Source: an uncultured Bacteroidota bacterium
Lineage (GTDB): Bacteria; Bacteroidota; Bacteroidia; Bacteroidales; CAIWKO01
Reading direction: 5' to 3'
Assembly: GCA_937934705.1 (NCBI GenBank)
Contig: CALGYY010000266.1
Span: 1 to 5,165, forward strand
Length of the DNA stretch: 5,165 nt
In this document: one piece after another, positions 1-5,165 of the stretch
Layout of the letters: the number at the start of each line of letters is the position of its first letter
Numbering within the stretch: position 1 is the stretch's first letter
The notes under the pieces: model-generated
What the model was told of the DNA's origin: nothing
What the model saw: only the letters and a program-made list of their open reading frames with translations
The model's database searches: none
Position numbers and translations under genes: made by a program

Positions 1-1422
1 ACCCTGGGCGCTGGCGGTGAGCTGGGCGGGATTGATGATGTTCACTGCATTGGTGGAGACCATACAGTTGTTGGCGTCGTAAACAGTCACTACATAATTA
101 CCGGCTGCAAGTCCGCTGAACACATTGCTGCTCTGTGCCGGTCCGCCGTTGAGGCTGTAGCTGTAATCGCCGGTGCCGCCATTGGCAGTCACGGTGATTT
201 GTCCGTCCGAAGAACTACTACATAACGGATTATTAGCAACTGCTGTTGCTGTAAGCACACAAGGCACATTGACCGACAAATCAACAAAAGCAGATTGGTG
301 ATGAGCACATGACTGATCTAAATACTCCATGATCGCCCAACTTGGTTGAAGAGTCTGACAAGCTGCTGAACTGAGTGCCGTGACGGAATAAGTCATGGTT
401 ACCGTTTCTGAATTAATGAACCCCAGATTCCAGGATATCACCTGGCCATTAACCACGGCGTTGTCTTTACTGACCACCAGTGATCCGGGAACCAGTGAGA
501 AGTGCGAAGAGATGCTGTCCTTTATCATTGGAACGCCCGGCAGGCTTTTGGCTGCAAATTGCAGCTGGCCGAAGATCTGACTGTAAATACTGTTGAGGTC
601 GGCCGCACTTTCGGTCTGATAAAAACCTGCATTCTGAGCCTGATTCATGACATTAGCCGCCAGAGTTTGAGTCGCACCGGAGATTCCTCCGAAAAGTCCA
701 ACAGTAAATACTTTATTCTGATAAACATTACTTCCTACAGTATAGGATTGTGATTCTTGTCCGCGGAGAATTGCTGAATTTGTGCAAGCAGTTGGAGAGG
801 TCGGTGTTGAAGAACAACTTCCTTCCCACCGGTCATTGGGATTACTGTATGTGCTTCCCATATTGGACACCCCATCTGTCAGCAGAACAACAGACCTGAG
901 AACATTACAATCGGTTCTCCCCCGGGATTTCATTTCTTTGGATGCCTGATAGAAAGCATCTGCGATATTGGTGGATCCGCTTGCGACGAGGCTGTTGATC
1001 TTATTGATGATTGTTGAGCTGTCGGCCGCAAAGCTAAGTTGCACCTCCTCAAGTCCATAGGACGAGAAGCTGATGATGCCGACTCGGTTCAGACCTCCGG
1101 GGTTATTGGCGGGGCTGAAAGCTTTCCTGACGAAATTTATAGCCGCGGTTTTCGCATATGACATTGAGGATGGAGAACCAGAGGTCATACTTCCTGATCG
1201 GTCAATAACAAGGATAACATCCATGGGCTGAGCATGTGTTATCCCGGTTGCTGTAAGGGTTATATCATAGGTATTACATTCGCCGGGCGTGGCAACAACC
1301 GTCCTGGTCCTTGTAATCTGACCAGTAACCAATGTGCCGCCCATTACAATAAATATTATTGCTGATAAAACACTCCTGAGGATCCAGCCGGAGTAGTTTG
1401 TGTTGTATATACTAGTTTTCAT
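1..1422 (-). CDS. Secreted VWA-domain protein with SprB repeat, 3' end beyond the left edge (partial)
   Basis: The minus strand is open from an ATG at 1422 to base 1: 474 codons, no stop, so the C-terminus is missing. Residues 1-34 look like a Sec signal peptide (hydrophobic core about 14-33, likely cut before Gln35). Residues about 66-290 form a von Willebrand factor A domain with a complete MIDAS metal site: D74-R-S76-G-S78, T151 in GSTNI and D183 in LLTDG. Residues about 300-352 resemble the beta-sandwich domain that often follows such VWA domains (ISWNLG, then MTYSVTA). Residues about 389-468 match a SprB repeat (DGQITV, GGTGDYSYS, GLAAGNYVVTVYDANNC), and a second unit seems to start at the edge. 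Such proteins are usually cell-surface adhesins or gliding-type filaments; a type IX secretion tail would lie outside the window. The exact ligand is unknown. It lies 32 bp downstream of the 177-aa secreted protein gene, probably in the same transcript, and no Shine-Dalgarno is visible. Confidence 0.93.
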   Translation of the reverse strand, partial: MKTSIYNTNYSGWILRSVLSAIIFIVMGGTLVTGQITRTRTVVATPGECNTYDITLTATGITHAQPMDVILVIDRSGSMTSGSPSSMSYAKTAAINFVRKAFSPANNPGGLNRVGIISFSSYGLEEVQLSFAADSSTIINKINSLVASGSTNIADAFYQASKEMKSRGRTDCNVLRSVVLLTDGVSNMGSTYSNPNDRWEGSCSSTPTSPTACTNSAILRGQESQSYTVGSNVYQNKVFTVGLFGGISGATQTLAANVMNQAQNAGFYQTESAADLNSIYSQIFGQLQFAAKSLPGVPMIKDSISSHFSLVPGSLVVSKDNAVVNGQVISWNLGFINSETVTMTYSVTALSSAACQTLQPSWAIMEYLDQSCAHHQSAFVDLSVNVPCVLTATAVANNPLCSSSSDGQITVTANGGTGDYSYSLNGGPAQSSNVFSGLAAGNYVVTVYDANNCMVSTNAVNIINPAQLTASAQG

Positions 1423-1454
1423 ATCCGTACATTTAAGTTAAGTGAGTTTTTTGA

Positions 1455-1988
1455 TTACTCCTGTGAAAGATCCGGAATAAAGGTGTATAGTATTAATTCT
1501 GAGGTTTGAGCCGGGCATTGTGAGGAGGTCGCCGAAACAAGAATCTGATTCCACCTGTTCAGAGGCGTCCGGGCAGGTACAGTAACTTTCACCTGAAAAT
1601 CAAGGGAAGCTCCCGAAGAAAGAACCAGGGATGCAGAAGCCGGTTGCCCGTTTGAGTCGAGTAAAGTTGCATTCAGAGATACATTATTACTATTACTGCT
1701 CTCATCCGGATTTTTTACTCTGGAAACATTATCAAGAGCTATTGTCACAGCGACTTCTGATGCTGTCTTATTGGAGATTGTCAGGAAATAGACTCTGCCA
1801 TCTTCATTCACCGACTCAATATTATTGGAAACCCCCAGTGTTAATTCACAGGATTGTGCTTCGAGCCGGGTAGCATTCAGAATGATGAAAGAAATGAATA
1901 GGGCGAAAGATAAATAAGGTATAAGGCTTTTCAGTAATACTGGTTTCCCTGTCATTTCTGCTTTGGGTTGATTTAGTATTCGTTTCAT
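1455..1988 (-). CDS. Small secreted protein with Ig-like beta fold, function unknown
   Basis: This 177-aa protein starts at ATG 1988 and ends with TAA. The N-terminus is basic, followed by a hydrophobic stretch at about residues 22-39 and a likely signal peptidase I site after RLEA (A44/Q45). Met12 is an alternative start that would give a more ordinary signal peptide length. The mature part has alternating beta-strand patterns (VYFLTISN, VAVTIAL, LVLSSGASLDFQVKVTVP), typical of Ig/Fn3-like sandwich domains such as those that follow the pattern 'pG-x-hydrophobic strand-VP'. It has only two mature cysteines, Cys47 near the start and Cys158 near the end, which could form a disulfide closing the fold. 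I do not recognise a named family. Its position just upstream of the VWA/SprB gene suggests it is made with that surface protein, perhaps as a partner or accessory; this is inferred from context only. It lacks a Shine-Dalgarno; the start is preceded by an AT-rich stretch. Confidence 0.85.
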   Translation of the reverse strand: MKRILNQPKAEMTGKPVLLKSLIPYLSFALFISFIILNATRLEAQSCELTLGVSNNIESVNEDGRVYFLTISNKTASEVAVTIALDNVSRVKNPDESSNSNNVSLNATLLDSNGQPASASLVLSSGASLDFQVKVTVPARTPLNRWNQILVSATSSQCPAQTSELILYTFIPDLSQE

Positions 1989-2053
1989 AAAATTTTTTAT
2001 TTAGAATCGTTCTTAATTAAAAATTGGGTAAAAAAATTTGGGGTATTAGAGTG

Positions 2054-2071
2054 CAGGTAAGATTATACCTG
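2054..2071. repeat. 18-bp palindrome in the leader of the secreted-protein gene pair
   Basis: CAGGTA at 2054-2059 and TACCTG at 2066-2071 form perfect 6-bp arms around a 6-bp spacer. The element lies between the predicted promoter (2133-2164) and the start at 1988. It could be an operator or a short hairpin in the leader RNA. Arms this short can occur by chance in AT-rich DNA. Confidence 0.4.
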
Positions 2072-2132
2072 AAGTGAATTTCTGAGTAAGTTTTTTGGAC
2101 ATTGAGAATAAAGGTTTTTATTTTTATTTAGA

Positions 2133-2164
2133 CAAAATTAAGATAGTTTATAATAATGACCAAA
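2133..2164 (-). promoter_or_regulatory. Predicted Bacteroidota sigma-ABfr promoter for the secreted-protein/VWA pair
   Basis: Read on the minus strand, TTTG (2164-2161) is followed after 20 bp by TAATTTTG (2140-2133). Both boxes match the Bacteroidota -33 (TTTG) and -7 (TAnnTTTG) consensus and the spacing is within the usual range. Transcription would begin near 2127, leaving a leader of about 140 bases before the ATG at 1988, which is long for this phylum. No closer -7 box was found between this site and the gene. Confidence 0.6.
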
Positions 2165-2238
2165 CTTTTCTTGCTTCAGGAAAAAAATTAACACTTCCGA
2201 TAGATAAAATCTCCACTTTGACAAGCCTCTGTTCTTTC

Positions 2239-2253
2239 TCAAATCGCATTTGA
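2239..2253. repeat. 15-bp palindrome upstream of a plus-strand -7 box
   Basis: TCAAAT at 2239-2244 and ATTTGA at 2248-2253 are perfect 6-bp arms around CGC. The element ends 11 bp before the plus-strand -7 box at 2265, so it would cover roughly the -25 to -40 region of that promoter. This is where a regulator could act. It may also be a chance palindrome. Confidence 0.35.
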
Positions 2254-2264
2254 AAATTTCTTTA

Positions 2265-2272
2265 TATATTTG
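2265..2272 (+). promoter_or_regulatory. Plus-strand -7 box TATATTTG, -33 box weak
   Basis: TATATTTG fits the Bacteroidota -7 consensus TAnnTTTG exactly. No good TTTG lies 19-21 bp upstream; the nearest TTTG (2249-2252) is only 12 bp away, and it is part of the palindrome. A transcript from here would start near 2278 and lead into the small ORF at 2287. The surrounding DNA is AT-rich, so a chance match is quite possible. Confidence 0.3.
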
Positions 2273-2286
2273 TTTTTCTGCTATTT

Positions 2287-2427
2287 ATGAACACAATAAT
2301 CCGATCTCCATCAGATGTTCGTGCTTTCGATGTGATGCATTTGTTAAAAAATCTTAAATACACTTCCCAGAACGAAAAAAAAGGCCGTCACCCGGTGACA
2401 GCCTTTTCTTGTTCAGACAAAAATTAG
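2287..2427 (+). CDS. Doubtful 46-aa small ORF
   Basis: An ATG at 2287 opens a 46-codon frame ending with TAG at 2425-2427. The product begins MNTIIRSPSDVRAFDVMHLL and has no recognisable domain, signal peptide or membrane segment. In favour: a consensus -7 box ends 14 bp upstream, and the first 25 or so residues have a balanced, protein-like composition. Against: the last third is simply the translation of the opposing gene's terminator hairpin (2375-2407), the length is within chance for one frame, and there is no ribosome binding site. It could also be a remnant of a longer gene's N-terminus. I treat it as a candidate only. Confidence 0.15.
   Translation: MNTIIRSPSDVRAFDVMHLLKNLKYTSQNEKKGRHPVTAFSCSDKN
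2375..2407 (-). terminator. Strong intrinsic terminator of the lipoprotein gene
   Basis: On the minus strand, AAAAGGC (2407-2401) and GTCAC (2399-2395) pair with GTGAC (2391-2387) and GCCTTTT (2385-2379) around a 3-base loop, with a single mismatch at 2400/2386. The hairpin is followed by a run of eight T (2382-2375). It starts about 25 bp after the lipoprotein stop at 2433. The plus strand shows only CTTTTCTT after the stem, so termination in that direction would be weaker. Confidence 0.9.
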
Positions 2428-2432
2428 GTCAA

Positions 2433-3353
2433 TCAGATCGCCAGATCTTTGGTGATATCGCCATAAGAAACGACGACTTCTTTGGGCTGTCCTCCGAACT
2501 GGATTTCTACCCATACGCGTCCGATTTTCGGATCGGCCTTTTTCACTTTGCCATTTTTATAGGAACCGATATAGGGAACCTGAACGGCGTCACCGGCCTT
2601 GACGTCAACTTTCACCGGAATGGCTACGCATTCTGATTTGGCAATGGCGATCACGGAACCGGCAAATCCATTTAGCAGAACCCTGTCGCCGGACACATTG
2701 ATGATCTGTGCATGGTTGTAATTACCGTCCTTTTTGTACGCTACGGCTGTCCCGGGCTGCCATTCAGCCGTGATCACGATGAATGAATTGGGTTTGAGGG
2801 TTTCTTCCATCTGACCTATGGGAACACCTTTATTATTCTTGGCCGGATTATCATAAGCCAGGTCAAGATAGCGGACCACGGGCTCTTTGGGATTGGCATC
2901 GTTTACAACGATGGCCCTCTGCATCCCGGAACCTGATTGCCACCAGGTGAGGACGATATCGCCCTTTTTGGCTTCCTGTCCGGCAGGAATGGGAATGATC
3001 AGAGAATTGGGAATCATCACTTTGCTGCCGATTTCAGCAATTTCAGATTCTCCCTTTCCGGGGGTTACCATTTTATTGGAATAGAAAATAAAACTGGCTT
3101 TGTCCCCGCCTTCTTCGATGGCTTTATCCAGAAATGCACGCGATGGTGATAACACATACTCGTTGGCCACTGCAGTGGTGGTTTCCACTACGGGGTAATC
3201 AAAAGGAATGGATCCCACCTGGGGAACTTCTGTGGTAACACTGTCAGTCGTTTGTGACTGATCTCCTTCGGTTTTGTTACCGCCACAGGCAACCAGCATG
3301 AACATCAGGCTTCCCGCGAGGCAAACTGTCATCAAGGTCTTGTTTGTCTTCAT
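2433..3353 (-). CDS. Lipoprotein of unknown function with SH3/Tudor-like repeats
   Basis: This 306-aa protein starts at ATG 3353, preceded by AGCAAAA rather than a Shine-Dalgarno, as is normal in Bacteroidota. Residues 1-23 are a lipoprotein signal peptide with lipobox LVAC (Cys23), followed by GGN and a Thr/Ser/Glu/Asp-rich linker to about residue 46, so the protein should be membrane-anchored in the envelope. The C-terminal half seems to hold three related beta units: GDIVLTWWQSGSGMQRAIVV from 131, GTAVAYKKDGNYNHAQIINV from 201 and GDAVQVPYIGSYKNGKVKKA from 254. Each has G-D/T-x-V, a turn with Gly, then a short V/I-rich strand, as in SH3-, KOW- or Tudor-like barrels. No catalytic motif is visible. 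It has its own predicted promoter and terminator and so is probably a single-gene unit. I cannot name a family; a binding or scaffolding role in the envelope is a guess from the fold. Confidence 0.9.
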   Translation of the reverse strand: MKTNKTLMTVCLAGSLMFMLVACGGNKTEGDQSQTTDSVTTEVPQVGSIPFDYPVVETTTAVANEYVLSPSRAFLDKAIEEGGDKASFIFYSNKMVTPGKGESEIAEIGSKVMIPNSLIIPIPAGQEAKKGDIVLTWWQSGSGMQRAIVVNDANPKEPVVRYLDLAYDNPAKNNKGVPIGQMEETLKPNSFIVITAEWQPGTAVAYKKDGNYNHAQIINVSGDRVLLNGFAGSVIAIAKSECVAIPVKVDVKAGDAVQVPYIGSYKNGKVKKADPKIGRVWVEIQFGGQPKEVVVSYGDITKDLAI

Positions 3354-3370
3354 TTTTGCTTGGTATTAGT

Positions 3371-3421
3371 GAATAATCAGATTAAGAGTGAAGCAAAGTT
3401 AATAAAACTTCCTGATTATTC
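3371..3421. repeat. 10-bp perfect inverted repeat centred on the lipoprotein promoter
   Basis: GAATAATCAG at 3371-3380 and CTGATTATTC at 3412-3421 are exact reverse complements, 31 bp apart. The centre (3396) falls inside the predicted -7 box at 3394-3401. One arm lies in the -33 region and the other in the early transcribed leader. The arrangement resembles a pair of operator half-sites. A terminator for the upstream permease is less likely, because no T run follows on the minus strand. Confidence 0.55.
3394..3401 (-). promoter_or_regulatory. Predicted -7 box of the lipoprotein gene
   Basis: On the minus strand the bases read TAACTTTG, an exact fit to TAnnTTTG. Transcription would begin near 3388 and give a leader of about 35 bases. 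No clear TTTG is present about 20 bp upstream, so the promoter may depend on an activator or be weak. Confidence 0.45.
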
Positions 3422-3498
3422 GTAAGTCTTGAAATACGCCTGCAGAACAAAAACCATCCGGATTCAAATCTGCAGCCCTTTGATGACAGCTCCTTTAC

Positions 3499-4833
3499 TC
3501 AGGCTTTGTCAAAATACAGCAGTACAATGGCCAGCACGTCAATCACGATCAGCGCGGGAGAAATTTCCCTGGTTTTGCCGGCCACGATCTTCAGCAGGGT
3601 AAACGACAGGAATCCCCAGATAATCCCGCTGGTGATGGAATAGGTAAAAGGGATGAGTATCATCGCAAGAAAAGCCGGGATGCTGTCGTCGTAATCTTTC
3701 CAGTTGATCTTCATGATGGGTGCTGCCATGAAAACGCCAACAAGCACCAGCGCGGGAGCCGTGGCCAGGGAAGGAACCATGGAAAGCAGGGGCGAAAAGA
3801 ACATGAAAGGCAGAAACAGCAAACCGGCAAAGACCGCCGTTAGCCCTGTCCTCCCTCCTTCCTTAACGCCTGTTGCGGATTCTATATAAGCTGTTCCCGC
3901 TGTCGTTCCCAGTATTCCAGCCAGTCCGGTTGCAATACTGTCGACGATCAGAGACTTTTTCATATTGCGCGGATTGCCGTCCTTGTCCTTGAGATTGCCC
4001 GCCTCCGCCACGCCGATGAGGGAGGAAATACTGTCGAAGAGATCGGTAAACAGCATGGCAAAGATGACCGGAAACAGCGACAGGCTGAGTGAGTTCACCA
4101 GGTCAAGGCGAAACAAAAGGGAAAAATCGGGTCCGGAATAAAAGCCCTGCCAGGTCACCAGGGTGGCCGTTCCGTGGTTCACCGCGGAGGCATCACCCCA
4201 CCAGCGTCCGATGGGGAAAGCCAATAAGGTAGTGAGCACAATGCCCATCATGAGTGCGCCCTTGACCTTTCTTGAAACAAGAATGGCGGTGATGAACAAA
4301 CCCACGAGGAAGGTTACAGTCATGGCATTCATGGGTCCCATGCCGATGAGCGGGCTTTTATCGATAATAAATCCCGCGTTGCTGAATCCGATCAGGCTGA
4401 TGAACAGTCCTATGCCGGCGGCCACGGCGAGGCGGATCTGGCGCGGAATGGCCTTCACGATCCAGTTGCGGACATTGAAAACTGACAGGATCAGAAAAAT
4501 GACGCCGGCCCAGAACACCGCGCCCAGTGCCACCTCGGGTTTGACATGATCACCCAATACCACGGTATAGGTAAAAAAGGCATTCAGTCCCATACCGGAA
4601 GCCACCAGTACGGGGACCTTCGCATACAGTCCCATGGCAATGGTGCAAAAGGCGCTGAGGATGACCGTGGCGGTCAGTACAGCGGAAAATGGCAGGCCGG
4701 ATTCCGCCACGATCATGGGATTCACCACGATGATATACATGGCAGAAACGAAGGTGGTAATCCCCGCAAGCAGCTCGGTCCGTACGTTGGTCTGATTGGC
4801 CTGCAGTTCGAAGTAGCGATCCAGGATTTTCAT
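3499..4833 (-). CDS. NCS2-family purine (adenine/guanine/hypoxanthine) permease, AzgA/PbuG type
   Basis: This 444-aa inner-membrane protein probably imports purine bases by proton symport for salvage. Hallmarks of the AzgA/PbuG/GhxP group (COG2252) are present in order: NVRTELLAGITTF (16-28) before the first helix, GMGLNAFF (80-87), LFTDLFDSISSLIGVA (261-276), DSIATGLAGILGTTAGTAY (298-316), then IESATGVKEGGRTGLTAV (317-334), and PALVLVGVFM (360-369). Asp267 and Glu318 lie in the helix 8 and helix 10 segments that form the substrate site in this family. Many hydrophobic helices span the whole length, and the size is normal. I chose ATG 4833 (MKILDRYFEL), because family members begin just before this motif; a TTG at 4857 would add eight unconserved residues. 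It is divergent from pbpC with 65 bp between the starts. No clear terminator follows. Sequence alone does not settle which purine is preferred. Confidence 0.95.
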   Translation of the reverse strand: MKILDRYFELQANQTNVRTELLAGITTFVSAMYIIVVNPMIVAESGLPFSAVLTATVILSAFCTIAMGLYAKVPVLVASGMGLNAFFTYTVVLGDHVKPEVALGAVFWAGVIFLILSVFNVRNWIVKAIPRQIRLAVAAGIGLFISLIGFSNAGFIIDKSPLIGMGPMNAMTVTFLVGLFITAILVSRKVKGALMMGIVLTTLLAFPIGRWWGDASAVNHGTATLVTWQGFYSGPDFSLLFRLDLVNSLSLSLFPVIFAMLFTDLFDSISSLIGVAEAGNLKDKDGNPRNMKKSLIVDSIATGLAGILGTTAGTAYIESATGVKEGGRTGLTAVFAGLLFLPFMFFSPLLSMVPSLATAPALVLVGVFMAAPIMKINWKDYDDSIPAFLAMILIPFTYSITSGIIWGFLSFTLLKIVAGKTREISPALIVIDVLAIVLLYFDKA

Positions 4834-4861
4834 GTGGGCTTGATTAAGGCGCGACAAAATA

Positions 4862-4869
4862 CAAAATTC
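4862..4869 (-). promoter_or_regulatory. Weak -7 box candidate for the permease
   Basis: The minus strand reads GAATTTTG, one mismatch from TAnnTTTG. It would give a start near 4855 and a leader of about 22 bases before ATG 4833. No convincing -33 box was found. It sits back to back with the pbpC promoter in the same 65-bp gap. Confidence 0.25.
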
Positions 4870-4886
4870 CGCGGGAAGAAAATCCC

Positions 4887-4894
4887 TACTTTTG
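4887..4894 (+). promoter_or_regulatory. pbpC: Predicted -7 box of pbpC, nearly touching the start codon
   Basis: TACTTTTG fits TAnnTTTG exactly, and only four bases separate it from the ATG at 4899. Transcription would begin at or within a base or two of the ATG, so the mRNA would be leaderless or nearly so. The -33 region (around 4864-4868) has no clear TTTG. Confidence 0.45.
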
Positions 4895-4898
4895 TTTC

Positions 4899-5139
4899 AT
4901 GCTGAAACGCATCACGAAATATATTCCCGCCTGGGTTTATCACCGCCGCAGCCTGATGGCCTGGGCTTCCCTGGCCCTGATCATCTGGTACTGGCTGCTC
5001 CTGCCGCGACCATTATTCTCAGATCCCGGCTGCACGGTAATCACCGACCGTAACGGGGAACTGCTGGGCGCAAGGATCTCTGACGACCAGCAGTGGCGCT
5101 TCCCGCACAATGAGGAAGTGCCTTATAAATTCAAAAAAT
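4899..5139 (+). CDS. pbpC: Penicillin-binding protein 1C, N-terminal fragment cut by the end of the contig
   Basis: Eighty codons of a peptidoglycan glycosyltransferase/transpeptidase of the PBP1C type are present; a full protein is usually about 750-800 aa. Residues 1-18 are a basic cytoplasmic tail and 19-35 a single membrane anchor (LALIIWYWLLL). Then comes the family signature PRPLFSDPGCTVITDRNG (36-53), ELLGARISDDQQWRFP (54-69) and the start of the segment leading to the glycosyltransferase domain (EEVPYKFKK). The catalytic domains are not in the window. PBP1C acts at the outer face of the inner membrane; in Bacteroidota it is often beside an alpha-2-macroglobulin gene, which would lie beyond the edge here. 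The apparent TAG stop at 5139-5141 combines one genomic T with adapter bases and is not real. The gene is divergent from the permease. Confidence 0.9.
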
Positions 5140-5165
5140 AGATCGGAAGAGCACACGTCTGAACT
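5140..5165 (+). other. Illumina TruSeq adapter read-through, not genomic
   Basis: The window ends with AGATCGGAAGAGC (5140-5152) followed by ACACGTCTGAACT (5153-5165). These 26 bases match the start of the standard TruSeq 3' adapter. The first A could also be genomic by chance. They should be trimmed before annotation or homology searches. Their presence at the very end shows that this is the right-hand end of an assembled contig. Confidence 0.97.

Larger units (their letters stand above)
1989..2432. other. 444-bp AT-rich intergenic region
   Basis: No convincing gene occupies this stretch. It is clearly more AT-rich than the flanking genes. It contains, from left to right, the leader of the secreted-protein pair with an 18-bp palindrome, that pair's minus-strand promoter, a 15-bp palindrome next to a plus-strand -7 box, a doubtful 46-codon plus-strand ORF, and the terminator of the lipoprotein gene. 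Two minus-strand transcription units are thus separated here by both a terminator and a new promoter. Confidence 0.8.

Noticed and set aside
395..753. Plus-strand ORFs of 61 and 83 codons
   Set aside because: They lie antisense to the VWA gene, whose frame is uninterrupted and carries recognisable domains. Their translations have no protein-like pattern.
1631..1873. Plus-strand ORF of 80 codons
   Set aside because: It is antisense to the 177-aa secreted protein, which has a signal peptide and a coherent beta pattern.
2054..2071. TATAAT inside the palindrome as a -10 box on the minus strand
   Set aside because: The E. coli-type -10 is not the main promoter form in Bacteroidota, and a better TTTG/TAnnTTTG pair lies upstream.
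1989..2432. CRISPR, riboswitch, tRNA or attachment site in the large intergenic region
   Set aside because: I saw no spaced direct repeats, tRNA-like cloverleaf or known aptamer core. The structure present is explained by promoters, short palindromes and a terminator.
2409..3149. Plus-strand ORFs of 65-75 codons
   Set aside because: They are antisense to the lipoprotein gene, which is framed by its own promoter box and terminator.
3440..3475. Two CTGCAG sites around ATCCGGAT as a permease terminator
   Set aside because: The arms could pair, but the loop is long and no T run follows on the minus strand.
4834..4857. TTG start of the permease giving 452 residues
   Set aside because: The eight extra residues are not family-like, and the ATG at 4833 leads directly into the usual N-terminal motif.
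3704..4905. Plus-strand ORFs of 61, 128 and 119 codons
   Set aside because: They are antisense to the conserved permease. The longest ones follow from the codon bias of the real gene.

Overview
The window looks like chromosomal DNA of a Bacteroidota bacterium, probably one end of an Illumina-assembled contig. The evidence for the phylum is a SprB-type repeat in a secreted protein, promoter boxes of the Bacteroidota form TAnnTTTG, the absence of Shine-Dalgarno sequences before the starts, and a lipoprotein signal followed by CGGN. No insertion sequence, CRISPR array, tRNA or rRNA was seen.

Layout. Minus strand, 1-1422: the first 474 codons of a secreted von Willebrand factor A (VWA) protein that enters a SprB repeat and runs off the left edge. 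Minus strand, 1455-1988: a 177-aa secreted protein with a probable Ig-like beta fold, 32 bp upstream of the VWA gene and likely co-transcribed with it. From 1989 to 2432 lies an AT-rich intergenic region. It holds a good minus-strand promoter for that pair, two short palindromes, a plus-strand -7 box with a doubtful 46-codon ORF, and a strong terminator for the next gene. Minus strand, 2433-3353: a 306-aa lipoprotein with what look like three degenerate SH3/Tudor-like units. Minus strand, 3499-4833: an NCS2-family purine permease of the AzgA/PbuG type. Plus strand, from 4899: the N-terminus of penicillin-binding protein 1C (pbpC), divergent from the permease.

The last 26 bases (5140-5165) match the Illumina TruSeq adapter. 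They are not genomic, and they create the apparent stop codon of the pbpC fragment. Any description of an 80-aa protein there is an artefact.

Functionally the window is mixed: a cell-surface gene pair (secreted Ig-like protein and VWA/SprB adhesin-like protein), an envelope lipoprotein of unknown role, a nucleobase importer and a peptidoglycan synthase. Apart from the surface pair, nothing links these genes into one pathway. I found no convincing new multi-gene system. The most useful observations are the adapter artefact, the surface gene pair, the repeat structure of the lipoprotein and a 10-bp inverted repeat centred on the lipoprotein's predicted promoter.
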